From assembly GCA_903876875.1 (NCBI GenBank), contig CAIRBT010000176.1, positions 1-64,000 of the forward strand: DNA of 64,000 nt, read 5' to 3'. Positions 36,273 to 45,308 of the stretch are shown piece by piece. The notes beneath the pieces are model-generated. The model was not told the DNA's origin. It saw only the letters and a program-made list of their open reading frames with translations, and made no database searches. Both the position numbers and the translations under genes were made by a program. Every line of letters starts with the position of its first letter. Within the stretch, counting starts at the first letter, position 1. Origin of the DNA: an uncultured Geobacteraceae bacterium. GTDB lineage: Bacteria; Desulfobacterota; Desulfuromonadia; Geobacterales; Pseudopelobacteraceae.

Positions 36273-38420
36273 ATGATTAATTCAGGTATGCTCTCATTGG
36301 TAATAATGGCGAGACACCACGGTATTGCGGTTGATGAGGCCCGACTGCTCCATGAGTTTGGCCACAAACCGTTCACGGAGCAGGTTATTCTCCGGGCGGC
36401 AAAACGCCTCGGCATGACCGCCCGCGTGGTCAAACAGGAACCGGAACGTCTTGACCGCACGCCCCTTCCCGCCATCGCCAGCGATAAGGATGGTAATTTT
36501 TTCATCGTTATCCGCTATGGCTACGCCCAGGGGGATAACACTAATCTCAAAGTCGTTATCCAGCGGCCCGACTCACCCACCGGCCAGATTCTTGAACTGG
36601 CCGAATTCCTCGACCTCTGGTCAGGGCGCTTCATCTTCTGTATCTCAAAAGCCACCTTCATGAAGGATCTCGGCAAATTTGACTTCAGCTGGTTCATCCC
36701 GGCCATTGTCAAATACCGCAAATTACTCGCTGAAGTCATGATCATCTCCTTTGCCATCCAGATTCTCGGCCTGATCACCCCTTTGGGAATGCAGGTGATC
36801 ATGGATAAGGTACTGGTCAACCACGCCATGAAGACTCTCAACGTGGTGGCATTCGGCCTTCTCTGTGGTGCTTTCTTTGAAAACATCCTCACCGGTATCC
36901 GTACCTGGGTTTTTGCCATCACCTGCAGTAAGATCGATGTGGAGCTGGGGGCACGGCTCTACCGACATCTCATCTCCCTCCCCACCTCATATTTTCAATC
37001 CCGGCGGGTCGGTGAATCGGTGTCCCGGGTTCGGGAGTTGGAAAATATCCGCAACTTTCTCACCAGTAACGCCCTGTCACTGGTGCTGGACTTTTTCTTC
37101 TCCTTTGTTTACGCCGGTGTCATGGTCTGGTATAGTTTCCAGCTCTCCATGATCGTCTTCGCGTCGCTGCCGTTCTACTTCCTCCTTTCGGTCGGCTTTA
37201 CCCCGCTCCTTCGAGAGCGGATTAAAGCGGCCTGTGAGAGTGGTGCCCGCAACCAGTCCTTTCTGGTGGAATCCCTGAGCGGCATCGACACGGTCAAATC
37301 CATGGCCGTCGAACCCCGCTGGGTCGACACCTGGGAAAAACAGTTGGCGGCCTATGTGACCGCCGCCCTGAACACGGTGGCCATCGGCACGGTGGCCATG
37401 ACCGGCGTCAGCACCGTCAGCCGGGTGGCCTCCATAGCCATTCTCTGGATCGGAGCCAGCCAGGTGGTTGACGGCAACATATCGGTGGGACAGCTCATCG
37501 CCTTTACCATGATGTCCGGGCGACTGACCGACCCAATCCTCCGCATCGCCCAGCTCTGGAACAGCTTCCAGCAGGTCGGCGTTTCCATGGAGCGCATGGG
37601 TGATATTCTCAATGCACCAACCGAAACATCCGGCAGCAAAACCCGTATCCCCCGCCTCAACGGCTCCATCGAATTCGATCAGGTTTCCTTCCGCTACCGC
37701 TCCGACACCCCCGACATTATCCGCTCCGTCAATGTTAAAATTGAACCGGGTCAGGTAATCGGCATTGTCGGCCGCTCCGGTTCGGGCAAAAGCACCCTGA
37801 CCAAGCTGGTTCAACGGCTCTATTCACCCGATCGGGGCCGGGTATTGATCGACGGCCAGGACATCTCCATTATTGATACCACCTCCCTGCGTCACCAATT
37901 GGGGGTGGTTCTTCAGGAGAACCTACTCTTCACCGGCACCATCCGTGACAACATTGCCCTTTCCAACCCGGCACTCTCCATCGATCCTATTATCGAAGCG
38001 GCCAAACTGGCCGGTGCCCATGAATTCATCTGTGAACTACCGGAAGGGTACGACACCGGCGTTGGCGAACATGGCAACGGCCTTTCGGGGGGGCAGCGGC
38101 AACGCATCGCCATCGCTCGAACCCTTATCAGCAATCCCCGCATCCTCATTTTTGATGAGGCGACCAGTGCCCTTGACTATGAATCGGAACAGATTATTCA
38201 GGAAAATATGCGCAGCATCTGTGCCGGCCGAACCGTACTGATCATCGCCCACCGCCTGTCAGCCGTCCGGAATGCCGACCGCATTCTGGTGATGGAACGG
38301 GGGCAGGTCGTGGAGGATGGCCCCCATGAGGCTCTGGTCAACAAACCGGGGGGCATCTACGCCCACCTCTACAGCCTGCAGTTCGGTGGTCATGCTATGC
38401 CGACGGAGGGGTCGTTATGA
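36273..38420 (+). CDS. Type I secretion ABC exporter, HlyB-like
   Basis: 715 residues. Residues 1-125 form a C39-like domain that lacks the catalytic cysteine (the start reads INSGMLSLVIMARHHGI). It is therefore the non-cleaving domain found in HlyB-type exporters of C-terminally signalled substrates. Six membrane helices follow (about 150-430), then the ATPase with Walker A VGRSGSGKST, signature LSGGQRQRIA, Walker B ILIFDEATSALD and switch IIAHRLS. It exports unfolded protein across both membranes with HlyD and TolC. Its overlap with the HlyD gene and its divergence from the giant repeat gene make that protein the obvious substrate. Confidence 0.92.
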   Translation: MINSGMLSLVIMARHHGIAVDEARLLHEFGHKPFTEQVILRAAKRLGMTARVVKQEPERLDRTPLPAIASDKDGNFFIVIRYGYAQGDNTNLKVVIQRPDSPTGQILELAEFLDLWSGRFIFCISKATFMKDLGKFDFSWFIPAIVKYRKLLAEVMIISFAIQILGLITPLGMQVIMDKVLVNHAMKTLNVVAFGLLCGAFFENILTGIRTWVFAITCSKIDVELGARLYRHLISLPTSYFQSRRVGESVSRVRELENIRNFLTSNALSLVLDFFFSFVYAGVMVWYSFQLSMIVFASLPFYFLLSVGFTPLLRERIKAACESGARNQSFLVESLSGIDTVKSMAVEPRWVDTWEKQLAAYVTAALNTVAIGTVAMTGVSTVSRVASIAILWIGASQVVDGNISVGQLIAFTMMSGRLTDPILRIAQLWNSFQQVGVSMERMGDILNAPTETSGSKTRIPRLNGSIEFDQVSFRYRSDTPDIIRSVNVKIEPGQVIGIVGRSGSGKSTLTKLVQRLYSPDRGRVLIDGQDISIIDTTSLRHQLGVVLQENLLFTGTIRDNIALSNPALSIDPIIEAAKLAGAHEFICELPEGYDTGVGEHGNGLSGGQRQRIAIARTLISNPRILIFDEATSALDYESEQIIQENMRSICAGRTVLIIAHRLSAVRNADRILVMERGQVVEDGPHEALVNKPGGIYAHLYSLQFGGHAMPTEGSL

Positions 38421-39760
38421 GCATAAAACACCGACTCGAAGCCTCAGCCATGCTGTTGAAACATTACCGTACCACCTTCCGCACCTACTGGGATTTGCGG
38501 CATCAGGTGGGCAGCGACCTGTTCCGGCGGGAAGAGGCGGAATTTCTCCCGGCAGCGTTGGAGATTCAGGAAAAACCGGTTTCTCCCACCCTCCGCATGA
38601 CCGCCAAGGTTATCATAACTATCCTGGCTATCGGCCTTGGCTGGACTTTTTTTGCCACTCTGGACATTTTCATCGCCGCCTCAGGCGAAATCATTCCCCA
38701 CGAACGGACTAAAACCGTCGCCTCCATCGACACGGCAACGGTCAAAGCTCTCCACGTCACCGAAGGACAGATGGTTAAAAAGGGGGATCTGCTCATCGAG
38801 CTGGATACCACCGCCGTCGATGCCGAGCATGACAAGGCACAGAGTAACGTAACCGAAGCACGCCTCAAGATCGCCCGCTCCCAGGCGCTGATTTCAGCCA
38901 TCGACCACCGCAAACCACCCCGACTTGCGGCACTGCCGGACATACCATCCCACCGGATTGTTGAGGTACAGGAACACCTGAACGGCCAGTTCCGTGACTT
39001 CATGGCCCGGGTACAGCGCTTGGAGGGGAGTATCACCCGCTATACCGAGTCGCTGGAGCTGATTTCACGGCGGGTTGCCGACTATAAAGAGTTGGCACGT
39101 AGCCATGACGTGTCAATGCACACCTACCTGGAAAAGGAGCAGGAGCGTTCCGACATTGAAGGGCAGCTGAAGGACGCGAAAAACCAGCTGACCGGCCTGA
39201 TAGCTGACGCCAAGCGGATCGCCTATGACGAGCAGGAGGAGGCGGCAAAATCAATTGGCGAAGCCCGTCAGGATGTAACCCGCAACGCGGCACACAGTAA
39301 ACTGCTCCGTCTGGTAGCTCCGGTGACCGGCACCGTGCAGCAGTTGGAAGTCTACACCATTGGTGGGGTCGTTCAGGGTGCTCAGCCATTAATGAAGATC
39401 GTGCCAAAGGAAGATCACATCGAAGTAGTCGCCAAAATAGAGAACCGGGACGTCGGCTTTGTGGAGGTGGGTCAGCTGGCCGCCGTCAAGGTAGACGCCT
39501 TCGATTATGCCAAATTCGGCTTTATCCAGGGAAAAGTCATCAATATTTCTCAGGATGCCGTTAAGGACGAGAAGCGGGGGCTCCTCTACTCACTGACCAT
39601 CGCGCTGGACAGATCCTCCATCATGGTCAAAGGGCATGAGGTACCGCTCACCGCCGGCATGACCGTCACGGCGGACATAAAAACCGGTTCCCGACGGGTC
39701 ATCGAATACTTCCTCAGCCCGTTCATCCAGCACAAGCAGGAGAGCCTCCACGAACGGTAA
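38417..39760 (+). CDS. Type I secretion membrane-fusion protein, HlyD family
   Basis: 447 residues. A cytosolic N-terminus of about 60 residues precedes one membrane helix (about 62-84), then a biotinyl-lipoyl-like segment, a long coiled-coil hairpin (about 125-310), and a C-terminal beta domain ending near MTVTADIKTGSRRVIEYFLSP. This ending is the HlyD secretion-family signature. It links the ABC exporter to the outer-membrane TolC. Its ATG overlaps the exporter stop by 4 bp. A GTG-start GT41 gene follows after about 83 bp, so the three are probably one operon. Confidence 0.92.
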   Translation: MSIKHRLEASAMLLKHYRTTFRTYWDLRHQVGSDLFRREEAEFLPAALEIQEKPVSPTLRMTAKVIITILAIGLGWTFFATLDIFIAASGEIIPHERTKTVASIDTATVKALHVTEGQMVKKGDLLIELDTTAVDAEHDKAQSNVTEARLKIARSQALISAIDHRKPPRLAALPDIPSHRIVEVQEHLNGQFRDFMARVQRLEGSITRYTESLELISRRVADYKELARSHDVSMHTYLEKEQERSDIEGQLKDAKNQLTGLIADAKRIAYDEQEEAAKSIGEARQDVTRNAAHSKLLRLVAPVTGTVQQLEVYTIGGVVQGAQPLMKIVPKEDHIEVVAKIENRDVGFVEVGQLAAVKVDAFDYAKFGFIQGKVINISQDAVKDEKRGLLYSLTIALDRSSIMVKGHEVPLTAGMTVTADIKTGSRRVIEYFLSPFIQHKQESLHER

Positions 39761-39777
39761 CACATTGAAGCAATTAT

Positions 39778-39797
39778 TCTTCCCCCAGCGGGGGGAA
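39778..39797. repeat. GC hairpin between hlyD-like and GT41 genes
   Basis: TTCCCCC/GGGGGAA inverted repeat around AGCG in the 83-bp gap. It has no T run after it, so it is more likely an mRNA-stabilising or attenuating stem than a true terminator. Confidence 0.4.
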
Positions 39798-39843
39798 GGA
39801 GGCTGTTCCGAACCGCTCTCACCATCCAGAAGGAGATCATTGC

Positions 39844-42114
39844 GTGCACGTAGACAAAAAGCAGCATAAGGCACTGACCCTGCTTGAAACCGGCAGGCTG
39901 CGGGAATCAGAAGAGCTGTTCACCCAGATTATCAAAAGCAAACCACATGATTTTATTTCGCTGTTTTCCCTTGGCGTATTGATGCAGAAGAAAGGCAATG
40001 CCCCAAAAGCACTGGAATACATCGACCGTGCCATCAGGGTGAAACCTGATTTTGCCCTCTCCTGGTACAATCGTGGTTTTGCCCTGCAGGATTTACGAAG
40101 AAACGCTGAAGCAGTTGAGAGCTATGACCGGGTCTTGAGCATGAATCCCACCAATGCCGATGCCCTGGTGAACCGTGGGGTGGTGTTGCGGGAGATGGGG
40201 CGGTTTCGTGATGCGGTGGAAAATTACGAGCGGATTATCGCCTTTGATCCGGGTAACACAGCGGCTCTGAACAATATCGGCCTGCTCCACACCGATCTTA
40301 AACAGTATGATGAAGCCATAGCAGCCTTTGAAAAGCTGCTCCGCCTTGACCCGGAGTATGACTGTGCCCTCGGTGCCTACTGTAATGTTTTGCAACTGGC
40401 CTGCCACTGGGAACCATTGCCCGACTGCGTAGCCTCCATATCTGCGGGGCTCGCAGCCGGAAAAAGCGTCAGTGTGGCACTTGAACTGCTCACCCTGGCC
40501 GAATCCCCCCATGAGCACCAGATTGGTGCCGCCATGTTCGGAGGCCGACTGTTCCCTCCCCTCGCCCCCCTCTGGCGCGGCGAGCGGTACCATCATGACA
40601 AAATCCGCATCGCTTACATTTCGCCCGATCTCCAGGAACATCCGGTTACCCACCTGATGGCCGGTATCTTTGAGCAGCACGATAAAACCCGTTTTGAAAC
40701 CATCGCCCTTTCTTTGGGGAGCGAAGACCACGGCCCCCTCCGGAATAGAGTTGCCGCTACCTTCGATCACTTTATCGAAGTTCGACACAAAAGTACCGCC
40801 GAAATTGCCGAGCTGCTCAGGGCCATGGAAATTGACATCGCCATCGATCTGGCCGGTTACACCGCCGGAGCACGCCCGGACATTTTTTCCCGCCGCCCCG
40901 CCCCGATTCAGGTCAACTATCTCGGCTATCCCGGAACCATGGGCATGGCGTACTACGACTACATTGTTGCCGACAAATGGGTCATTCCGGAAGCAGATCA
41001 GAGCTATTTTACCGAAAAAGTAGTGTATCTTCCCGACAGCTACCTTCCGGCCGATGATACCGTCGCCATTGCCGAGCGACTGCCGACCAGGGAAGAGTAC
41101 GGTCTACCGACGGAAGGCTTTGTTTTCTGTTCCTTTAATCACAGCTACAAGATTACCCCCGAGGTGTTTGACATCTGGATGGCGATTCTCACCGCCATAC
41201 CGGCAAGCGTCTTGTGGTTAATGAAACTTAACAGCTACGCCGAAGGCAACCTGCAGAAAGAGGCTGCGGCACGGGGTGTTGATCCTGGCAGACTGATATT
41301 TGCCACCCGGGTTCCCCATATTTCCGATCACCTGGCTCGCTATCGGTTGGCCGACCTCTTTCTTGACACCACCCCCTACAACGCCCACACCACTGCCAGT
41401 GATGCCCTGTATGTGGGACTGCCGGTGTTGACCTGTTTGGGTACGGCCTTTCCGGGCAGAGTCGCGGGAAGCCTGCTCCACACTATCGGCATGCCGGAGT
41501 TAATTACCGGTACCTTACGAGAATATCAAGAAACAGCCATCGCCCTGGCTCAAGACCGCTCCCGCCTGGCGGCAATCCGCCACAAGTTGCAGCGGCAACG
41601 CCAGGAATCACCACTCTTTGATACCACACGCTATTGTCGCAACCTGGAAGCGGCCTTTACCACCATGTGGCAGCGGCAGCAGCAGGGCAAACAGCCAGAA
41701 GCCTTCGCCGTCACCCCCCCGGAACCGGTCTCCCGACAGGCGGCATTCTCTCCAGAACAGACGCTTCAACAGGCACTGAGACTTCAGGAGCAGGGGGATG
41801 TACCGCAGGCCGCCCACCTGTTCAGTCAGTTGCTGGAAGCGGATCCCGCCCATGTGGTAGCACTCTATTCCCTGGGAGTCCTCACCCTCAACGCCGGTGA
41901 CCCGGTAGCGTCACTGCACTATTTTGACCGCACCATCCAGGTGAACCCCCAGTTTCCACTAACCTGGTTTAACCGGGGGGTGGTACTGCAACAACTGCAG
42001 CGCTCTGAAGAGGCACTGACTAGTTACCGCCAGGCGGTGGCACTGGATCCAGCCTTTGAGCAGGCCAGACGGCAGGGGGACGCTTTGGCGAATACCTTGG
42101 GCACAATGGAATGA
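39844..42114 (+). CDS. TPR - GT41 (O-GlcNAc-transferase-like) - TPR protein
   Basis: 756 residues from a GTG start with AAGGAG 8 bases upstream. Residues about 5-175 are TPR repeats (for example FSLGVLMQKKGN, WYNRGFALQDLRRNAEAVESY). Residues about 245-610 are the GT41 catalytic region. It has RIAYISPDLQEHPVTHLM with two histidines, DLAGYTAGARPDIFSRRPAP, HSYKITPEVFDIW with the donor-site lysine, and YNAHTTASDALYVGLPVLT. Unusually, two or three more TPRs follow (about 640-745). GT41 enzymes transfer sugar, often GlcNAc or hexose, to Ser/Thr or Asn of proteins. Operon position after the exporter and adaptor suggests it modifies the giant repeat protein in the cytosol before export. Confidence 0.88.
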   Translation: MHVDKKQHKALTLLETGRLRESEELFTQIIKSKPHDFISLFSLGVLMQKKGNAPKALEYIDRAIRVKPDFALSWYNRGFALQDLRRNAEAVESYDRVLSMNPTNADALVNRGVVLREMGRFRDAVENYERIIAFDPGNTAALNNIGLLHTDLKQYDEAIAAFEKLLRLDPEYDCALGAYCNVLQLACHWEPLPDCVASISAGLAAGKSVSVALELLTLAESPHEHQIGAAMFGGRLFPPLAPLWRGERYHHDKIRIAYISPDLQEHPVTHLMAGIFEQHDKTRFETIALSLGSEDHGPLRNRVAATFDHFIEVRHKSTAEIAELLRAMEIDIAIDLAGYTAGARPDIFSRRPAPIQVNYLGYPGTMGMAYYDYIVADKWVIPEADQSYFTEKVVYLPDSYLPADDTVAIAERLPTREEYGLPTEGFVFCSFNHSYKITPEVFDIWMAILTAIPASVLWLMKLNSYAEGNLQKEAAARGVDPGRLIFATRVPHISDHLARYRLADLFLDTTPYNAHTTASDALYVGLPVLTCLGTAFPGRVAGSLLHTIGMPELITGTLREYQETAIALAQDRSRLAAIRHKLQRQRQESPLFDTTRYCRNLEAAFTTMWQRQQQGKQPEAFAVTPPEPVSRQAAFSPEQTLQQALRLQEQGDVPQAAHLFSQLLEADPAHVVALYSLGVLTLNAGDPVASLHYFDRTIQVNPQFPLTWFNRGVVLQQLQRSEEALTSYRQAVALDPAFEQARRQGDALANTLGTME

Positions 42115-42160
42115 AGCTTTTTTCAGCATACGTCACCCCCAGCATGCCAATGAGACACAG

Positions 42161-42293
42161 CAAAGGCGGGCACCCACATGGGGGTGCCCCTACGCAAAAC
42201 ACTCTTATTCTATAAACCGGAAAATTGGCTCTTTTCTAATGCCCGTTTTTCCTCCGCATCTCCGTATCTCCGCGTGAACAAACGCCGTTGGCT
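42161..42293 (+). repeat. Dispersed intergenic repeat with hairpin head
   Basis: A head with inverted arms GGGCACCC/GGGTGCCC (about 42169-42190) is followed by CTACGCAAAA, an AT-rich body and a tail with TCTCCGCGTGAACAAACGCCGTT. The same order is found inverted at 56.46-56.60 kb and in part at 36.06 kb. It fills most of the gap between the GT41 gene and mqnB, at the right edge of the accessory region. Confidence 0.75.
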
Positions 42294-42335
42294 CTAAACT
42301 CCTCCACCCACAGCGGGGGGAGGCTGGGAGGGGGG

Positions 42336-43061
42336 CTACCCGCCCCACTGGTGCAGATAGAGCAGCACAAACCGCTGGGCAACTGCAACCGCACGCCCAA
42401 AATCCCATTTATTGAGATCCCGTTCCTCCACCAGATTACTGATACCCCGGATTTCCAGGCATTCCACACCGGCACGGAGGCAGACCTGTGCCACGGCGGC
42501 TCCTTCCATATTCTCGGTTACGGCGTTCCAACGGCGGGACAGCTCCGCACCATATTCGGTGGTGCCGCTGCAAGTTGACACGGTTGCCGAAATCCCCCGC
42601 TGCAGGGTGACGCCATTCCGCCCTGCCAGCTCTACAGCTCGCTCCGCTGCCGCTCCGCACAGAGGGAGCACATTGTAGAACACTTCCCCCTCCTGGCGAA
42701 CCGAAGGGAGCTTCATATACTGCAGATCCCGCCAGCCATCCCCCACCAGCACCCCTTCATCGGCCAGCACCTCCCCGGTGGCCAACACCAGGTCGCCGAC
42801 CGCCAGGTTGCTCCCGCCATAGGCACCAGCACAGCCGGTGTTGATGATCAGCCGGGGGTGGTATCGCTCGATCATCAGGGCGGTGGCGGCTGCGGCGTTG
42901 ACTTTGCCTACCCCCCCTACACAGGTGACCACCGGCAGGCCGCCGATGCCACCTTCGACGATGGTGTGACCGAGTATCGACAAGCGACGGGAAGAGCCGA
43001 GAGCCTCTTCCAGCTGGTTCAGCTCCTGTGGTACGGCAGCAATGATGATGACCGGTTTCAT
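42336..43061 (-). CDS. mqnB: Futalosine hydrolase (MqnB)
   Basis: 241 residues of the nucleoside phosphorylase/hydrolase fold, with the purine-site segments GVGKVNAAAATA, NTGCAGAYG, ENMEGAAVAQV and the end motif GISNLVEERDLNKWD typical of MqnB. It cleaves futalosine to dehypoxanthine futalosine in the alternative menaquinone pathway. Its start overlaps the upstream TIGR04282 gene by 4 bp, placing it last in an engB-folE2-TIGR04282-mqnB operon. Other mqn genes are not in the window. The MTA/SAH nucleosidase alternative is less likely because of the NLVEERD motif. Confidence 0.88.
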   Translation of the reverse strand: MKPVIIIAAVPQELNQLEEALGSSRRLSILGHTIVEGGIGGLPVVTCVGGVGKVNAAAATALMIERYHPRLIINTGCAGAYGGSNLAVGDLVLATGEVLADEGVLVGDGWRDLQYMKLPSVRQEGEVFYNVLPLCGAAAERAVELAGRNGVTLQRGISATVSTCSGTTEYGAELSRRWNAVTENMEGAAVAQVCLRAGVECLEIRGISNLVEERDLNKWDFGRAVAVAQRFVLLYLHQWGG

Positions 43062-43684
43062 GATCTGGTACCTTTTCCTTCCGTTCGCTGCTGAAACGCC
43101 TGAAAGTCGGCAAGGGTGTCAATATCCTGCCATTCGGGGAGGAGTGCCACCGTCAGACCGGCATGACACGCTGCATCCCGACTCTGCTTAAGTACGTAGT
43201 CCGTACCCCAGGGGATGCCGCTGAACAGTTCCGGGTGTGGTTCCCCCATGGCGAGCAGATAATATCCTCCGTCGGGGCAGGGGCCAAAGGCCACCTGGGC
43301 GATGGCCGACTCCACCAAGTGAAAGCCATCGTGAATGTAGGAGGGGGGGAGATCGGGGGCGTCACTGCCGATGATGCAGCAGGCGGTATACCCTTCGGCA
43401 AACAGTTCAGCAAAGGCGGAGGCCATCCGCTCCCCCAAAGTCCCCGTCGTTTGACGTCGGGAACAGCAGCAGAATGATTCCGCCAGGCGGGCAAGTGCCC
43501 GCTCTTGGCAGTCCCAGAAGACATGAACAGCAACACCGTCCAGACGATGAGCCGTCTGCAACACATCACGTATCATGGTTTCATAGAGCCTGGCTGCGAC
43601 GACATCTCCTACCGTTGCGGCCAGACGGGTTTTAACCCGCCCCGGTATGGGATCGCGGGCGAAGACAATCAACCCCCGGCTCAT
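43058..43684 (-). CDS. TIGR04282-family (DUF2064) glycosyltransferase-like protein
   Basis: 208 residues with a nucleotidyl/glycosyl-transferase A fold: IVFARDPIPGRVKTRLA at the start, IIGSDAPDLPP in the middle and FGPCPDGGYYLLAMGEPHPELF, then WQDIDTLADF near the end. These are the hallmarks of the TIGR04282 family, annotated in databases as arsenosugar biosynthesis glycosyltransferase, though the role in most bacteria is unproven. It overlaps both neighbours by 4 bp (folE2 upstream, mqnB downstream). Confidence 0.85.
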   Translation of the reverse strand: MSRGLIVFARDPIPGRVKTRLAATVGDVVAARLYETMIRDVLQTAHRLDGVAVHVFWDCQERALARLAESFCCCSRRQTTGTLGERMASAFAELFAEGYTACCIIGSDAPDLPPSYIHDGFHLVESAIAQVAFGPCPDGGYYLLAMGEPHPELFSGIPWGTDYVLKQSRDAACHAGLTVALLPEWQDIDTLADFQAFQQRTEGKGTRS

Positions 43685-44487
43685 CTCCGATCCAGTTCCA
43701 CCGCTGCATACGCCGAATGGTTATGAATCGATTCAAAGTTCTCCGCCTCAACGGAAAACCAGCTGATATTGGGCTGGGCAGCCAGTCGGGAATAGGCTTC
43801 CCGCACCATATCCTCCACAAAACGGGGGTTTTCGTAGGCCTGTTCAGTCACATACTTCTCGTCGGCACGTTTCAGCAGGGAATAGAGGGGACTGGAACCG
43901 CACTGTTCGATCAGCTCCACCAGATCCTCGATCCAGATGAAGTCCCGATAACGAACCCGCACCGTCATGATGCTCCGCTGGTTGTGGGCACCAAAGCGGG
44001 ACAGCTCACGGCTACAGGGGCAGAGAGAGGTAAGCGGCACCTTGATGCCAAGGACAAAATCCAGTTCGTCGGTGAGGGAGGCACTGAATTCGCAGGTATA
44101 TTCCATGAGACTCTTGGCACCGGAGACCGGAGCCGCCTTGTCGATGAAATAGGGGAACTGAATTTCCAGGTGTGCCGTATCCGATCCCAGCTTGGCTTTC
44201 ATTTCCCCCAGGATGGTCTCAAGTTTGTCAAGGGCGATCTGCTCCCGGTATTTGTTAAGAATCTCCACAAAACGGCTCATGTGGGTACCCTTAAAATGAT
44301 GGGGCAGGTCAACGTACATGTTGATGCGAGCCACCGTATGTTGCAGGCTGTGATTTTTATCCATCACCACAATCGGATAGGTAATGTCCTTGACCCCCAC
44401 CTTGGCGATGGGAATATTGCGGGTATCGGGGCGTTTCTGCATATCCGGCATGGGAGTCGCAGTCGATTGTCCGGCGGTCTGTTTCAT
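43681..44487 (-). CDS. folE2: GTP cyclohydrolase FolE2 (type IB)
   Basis: 268 residues. The FolE2 signature [18 protein letters not shown] holds the metal-binding cysteine, and the C-terminus contains [11 protein letters not shown] and [18 protein letters not shown]. FolE2 makes dihydroneopterin triphosphate from GTP for folate and related cofactors, and works with metals other than zinc. The gene starts inside the end of engB (4-bp overlap) and overlaps the next gene by 4 bp. Confidence 0.95.
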   Translation of the reverse strand: MKQTAGQSTATPMPDMQKRPDTRNIPIAKVGVKDITYPIVVMDKNHSLQHTVARINMYVDLPHHFKGTHMSRFVEILNKYREQIALDKLETILGEMKAKLGSDTAHLEIQFPYFIDKAAPVSGAKSLMEYTCEFSASLTDELDFVLGIKVPLTSLCPCSRELSRFGAHNQRSIMTVRVRYRDFIWIEDLVELIEQCGSSPLYSLLKRADEKYVTEQAYENPRFVEDMVREAYSRLAAQPNISWFSVEAENFESIHNHSAYAAVELDRR

Positions 44488-45092
44488 AGGGTAGTATCCG
44501 CTTTCAGGGTAATTTCAAGGGTTGTACCGATCTGCTGCCAGATACCGTCCCGCCCTTCCTTTGAGAGAGCCGAGAAGGGAAGCAGCATCCCCTTGTCCCG
44601 TTTGATGGCGGCGGCGACAATCGCCTTCTGCCTGGCCTGTTCGTTCTTGGACAGCTTATCACACTTGGTCAGCACAAAGATGGGAGGAATGTTATAGAGC
44701 TCCAACCAGCGGAGCATCTGCAAATCACCATCGGACGGCACCCGCCGCACGTCGAGAATCAGCACCACCGCTTTCAGGGATTCCCGCAGGGAGAGATAGG
44801 ACTCAATCATGGGGCCCCACTGTTTACGCAAATCGGGGGGTGCCTTGGCATATCCATAGCCGGGCAAATCCACCAGGGTCAGGATGCTGTTGATGTCGAA
44901 AAAATTGATCAACTGGGTTCGCCCCGGCGTGGAGCTGGTGCGCACCAACCCCTTGCGCCCTGCAAGTACGTTGATTAACGACGACTTGCCGACGTTTGAA
45001 CGACCGACAAAGGCCACTTCCGGGAGGCCCGGTGGCGGGTAATCCTTCGGCTTGGCGGCACTCTTGATGAAATCTGCCTGAAATACATTCAT
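44484..45092 (-). CDS. engB: Ribosome-biogenesis GTPase EngB/YsxC
   Basis: About 202 residues with all G motifs: GRSNVGKSS (G1), TPGRTQ (G2), DLPGYG (G3), TKCD (G4) and SALSKEG (G5). EngB helps assemble the large ribosomal subunit. The ATG at 45090-45092 gives the usual [12 protein letters not shown] start and has AAGGAG upstream; an ORF extension of 18 codons upstream is not family-like. It heads the four-gene operon with folE2 and mqnB. Confidence 0.93.
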   Translation of the reverse strand: MNVFQADFIKSAAKPKDYPPPGLPEVAFVGRSNVGKSSLINVLAGRKGLVRTSSTPGRTQLINFFDINSILTLVDLPGYGYAKAPPDLRKQWGPMIESYLSLRESLKAVVLILDVRRVPSDGDLQMLRWLELYNIPPIFVLTKCDKLSKNEQARQKAIVAAAIKRDKGMLLPFSALSKEGRDGIWQQIGTTLEITLKADTTL

Positions 45093-45185
45093 TGATCCAT
45101 TCTCCTTGGGGAGGACAGTATACTGTTCACTCCCTGGCAGTTTCAAGCGTATAATTTTTTTATATCATACGCCATCATTTCCCAA

Positions 45186-45275
45186 AAGCCCGTGGCGTCC
45201 GCCACGAATCTATGGTATAGAGGAAAAGCTGTTTTTCGTTCGTCTTGTCGTTGAAATGATACTTACACGGGCGTC
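45186..45275. repeat. Two GC palindromes upstream of the ankyrin gene
   Basis: CGTGGCG-TCCG-CCACG type stem near 45190-45206 and CGGGCG-TCA-CGCCCG near 45269-45283, in the gap between divergent engB and the ankyrin gene. They may be small repetitive palindromes; neither has a T run. Confidence 0.35.
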
Positions 45276-45308
45276 ACGCCCGATCATGTACCAACGGAGG
45301 GAGTACCT

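Noticed and set aside
36245-36505. Minus-strand frames in the divergent region and start of the exporter gene
   Set aside because: They overlap the exporter's conserved N-terminal domain and have no ribosome-binding site or similarity.
43717-44697. 326-codon plus-strand frame opposite folE2 and engB
   Set aside because: It covers two clear genes antisense and has no family features.
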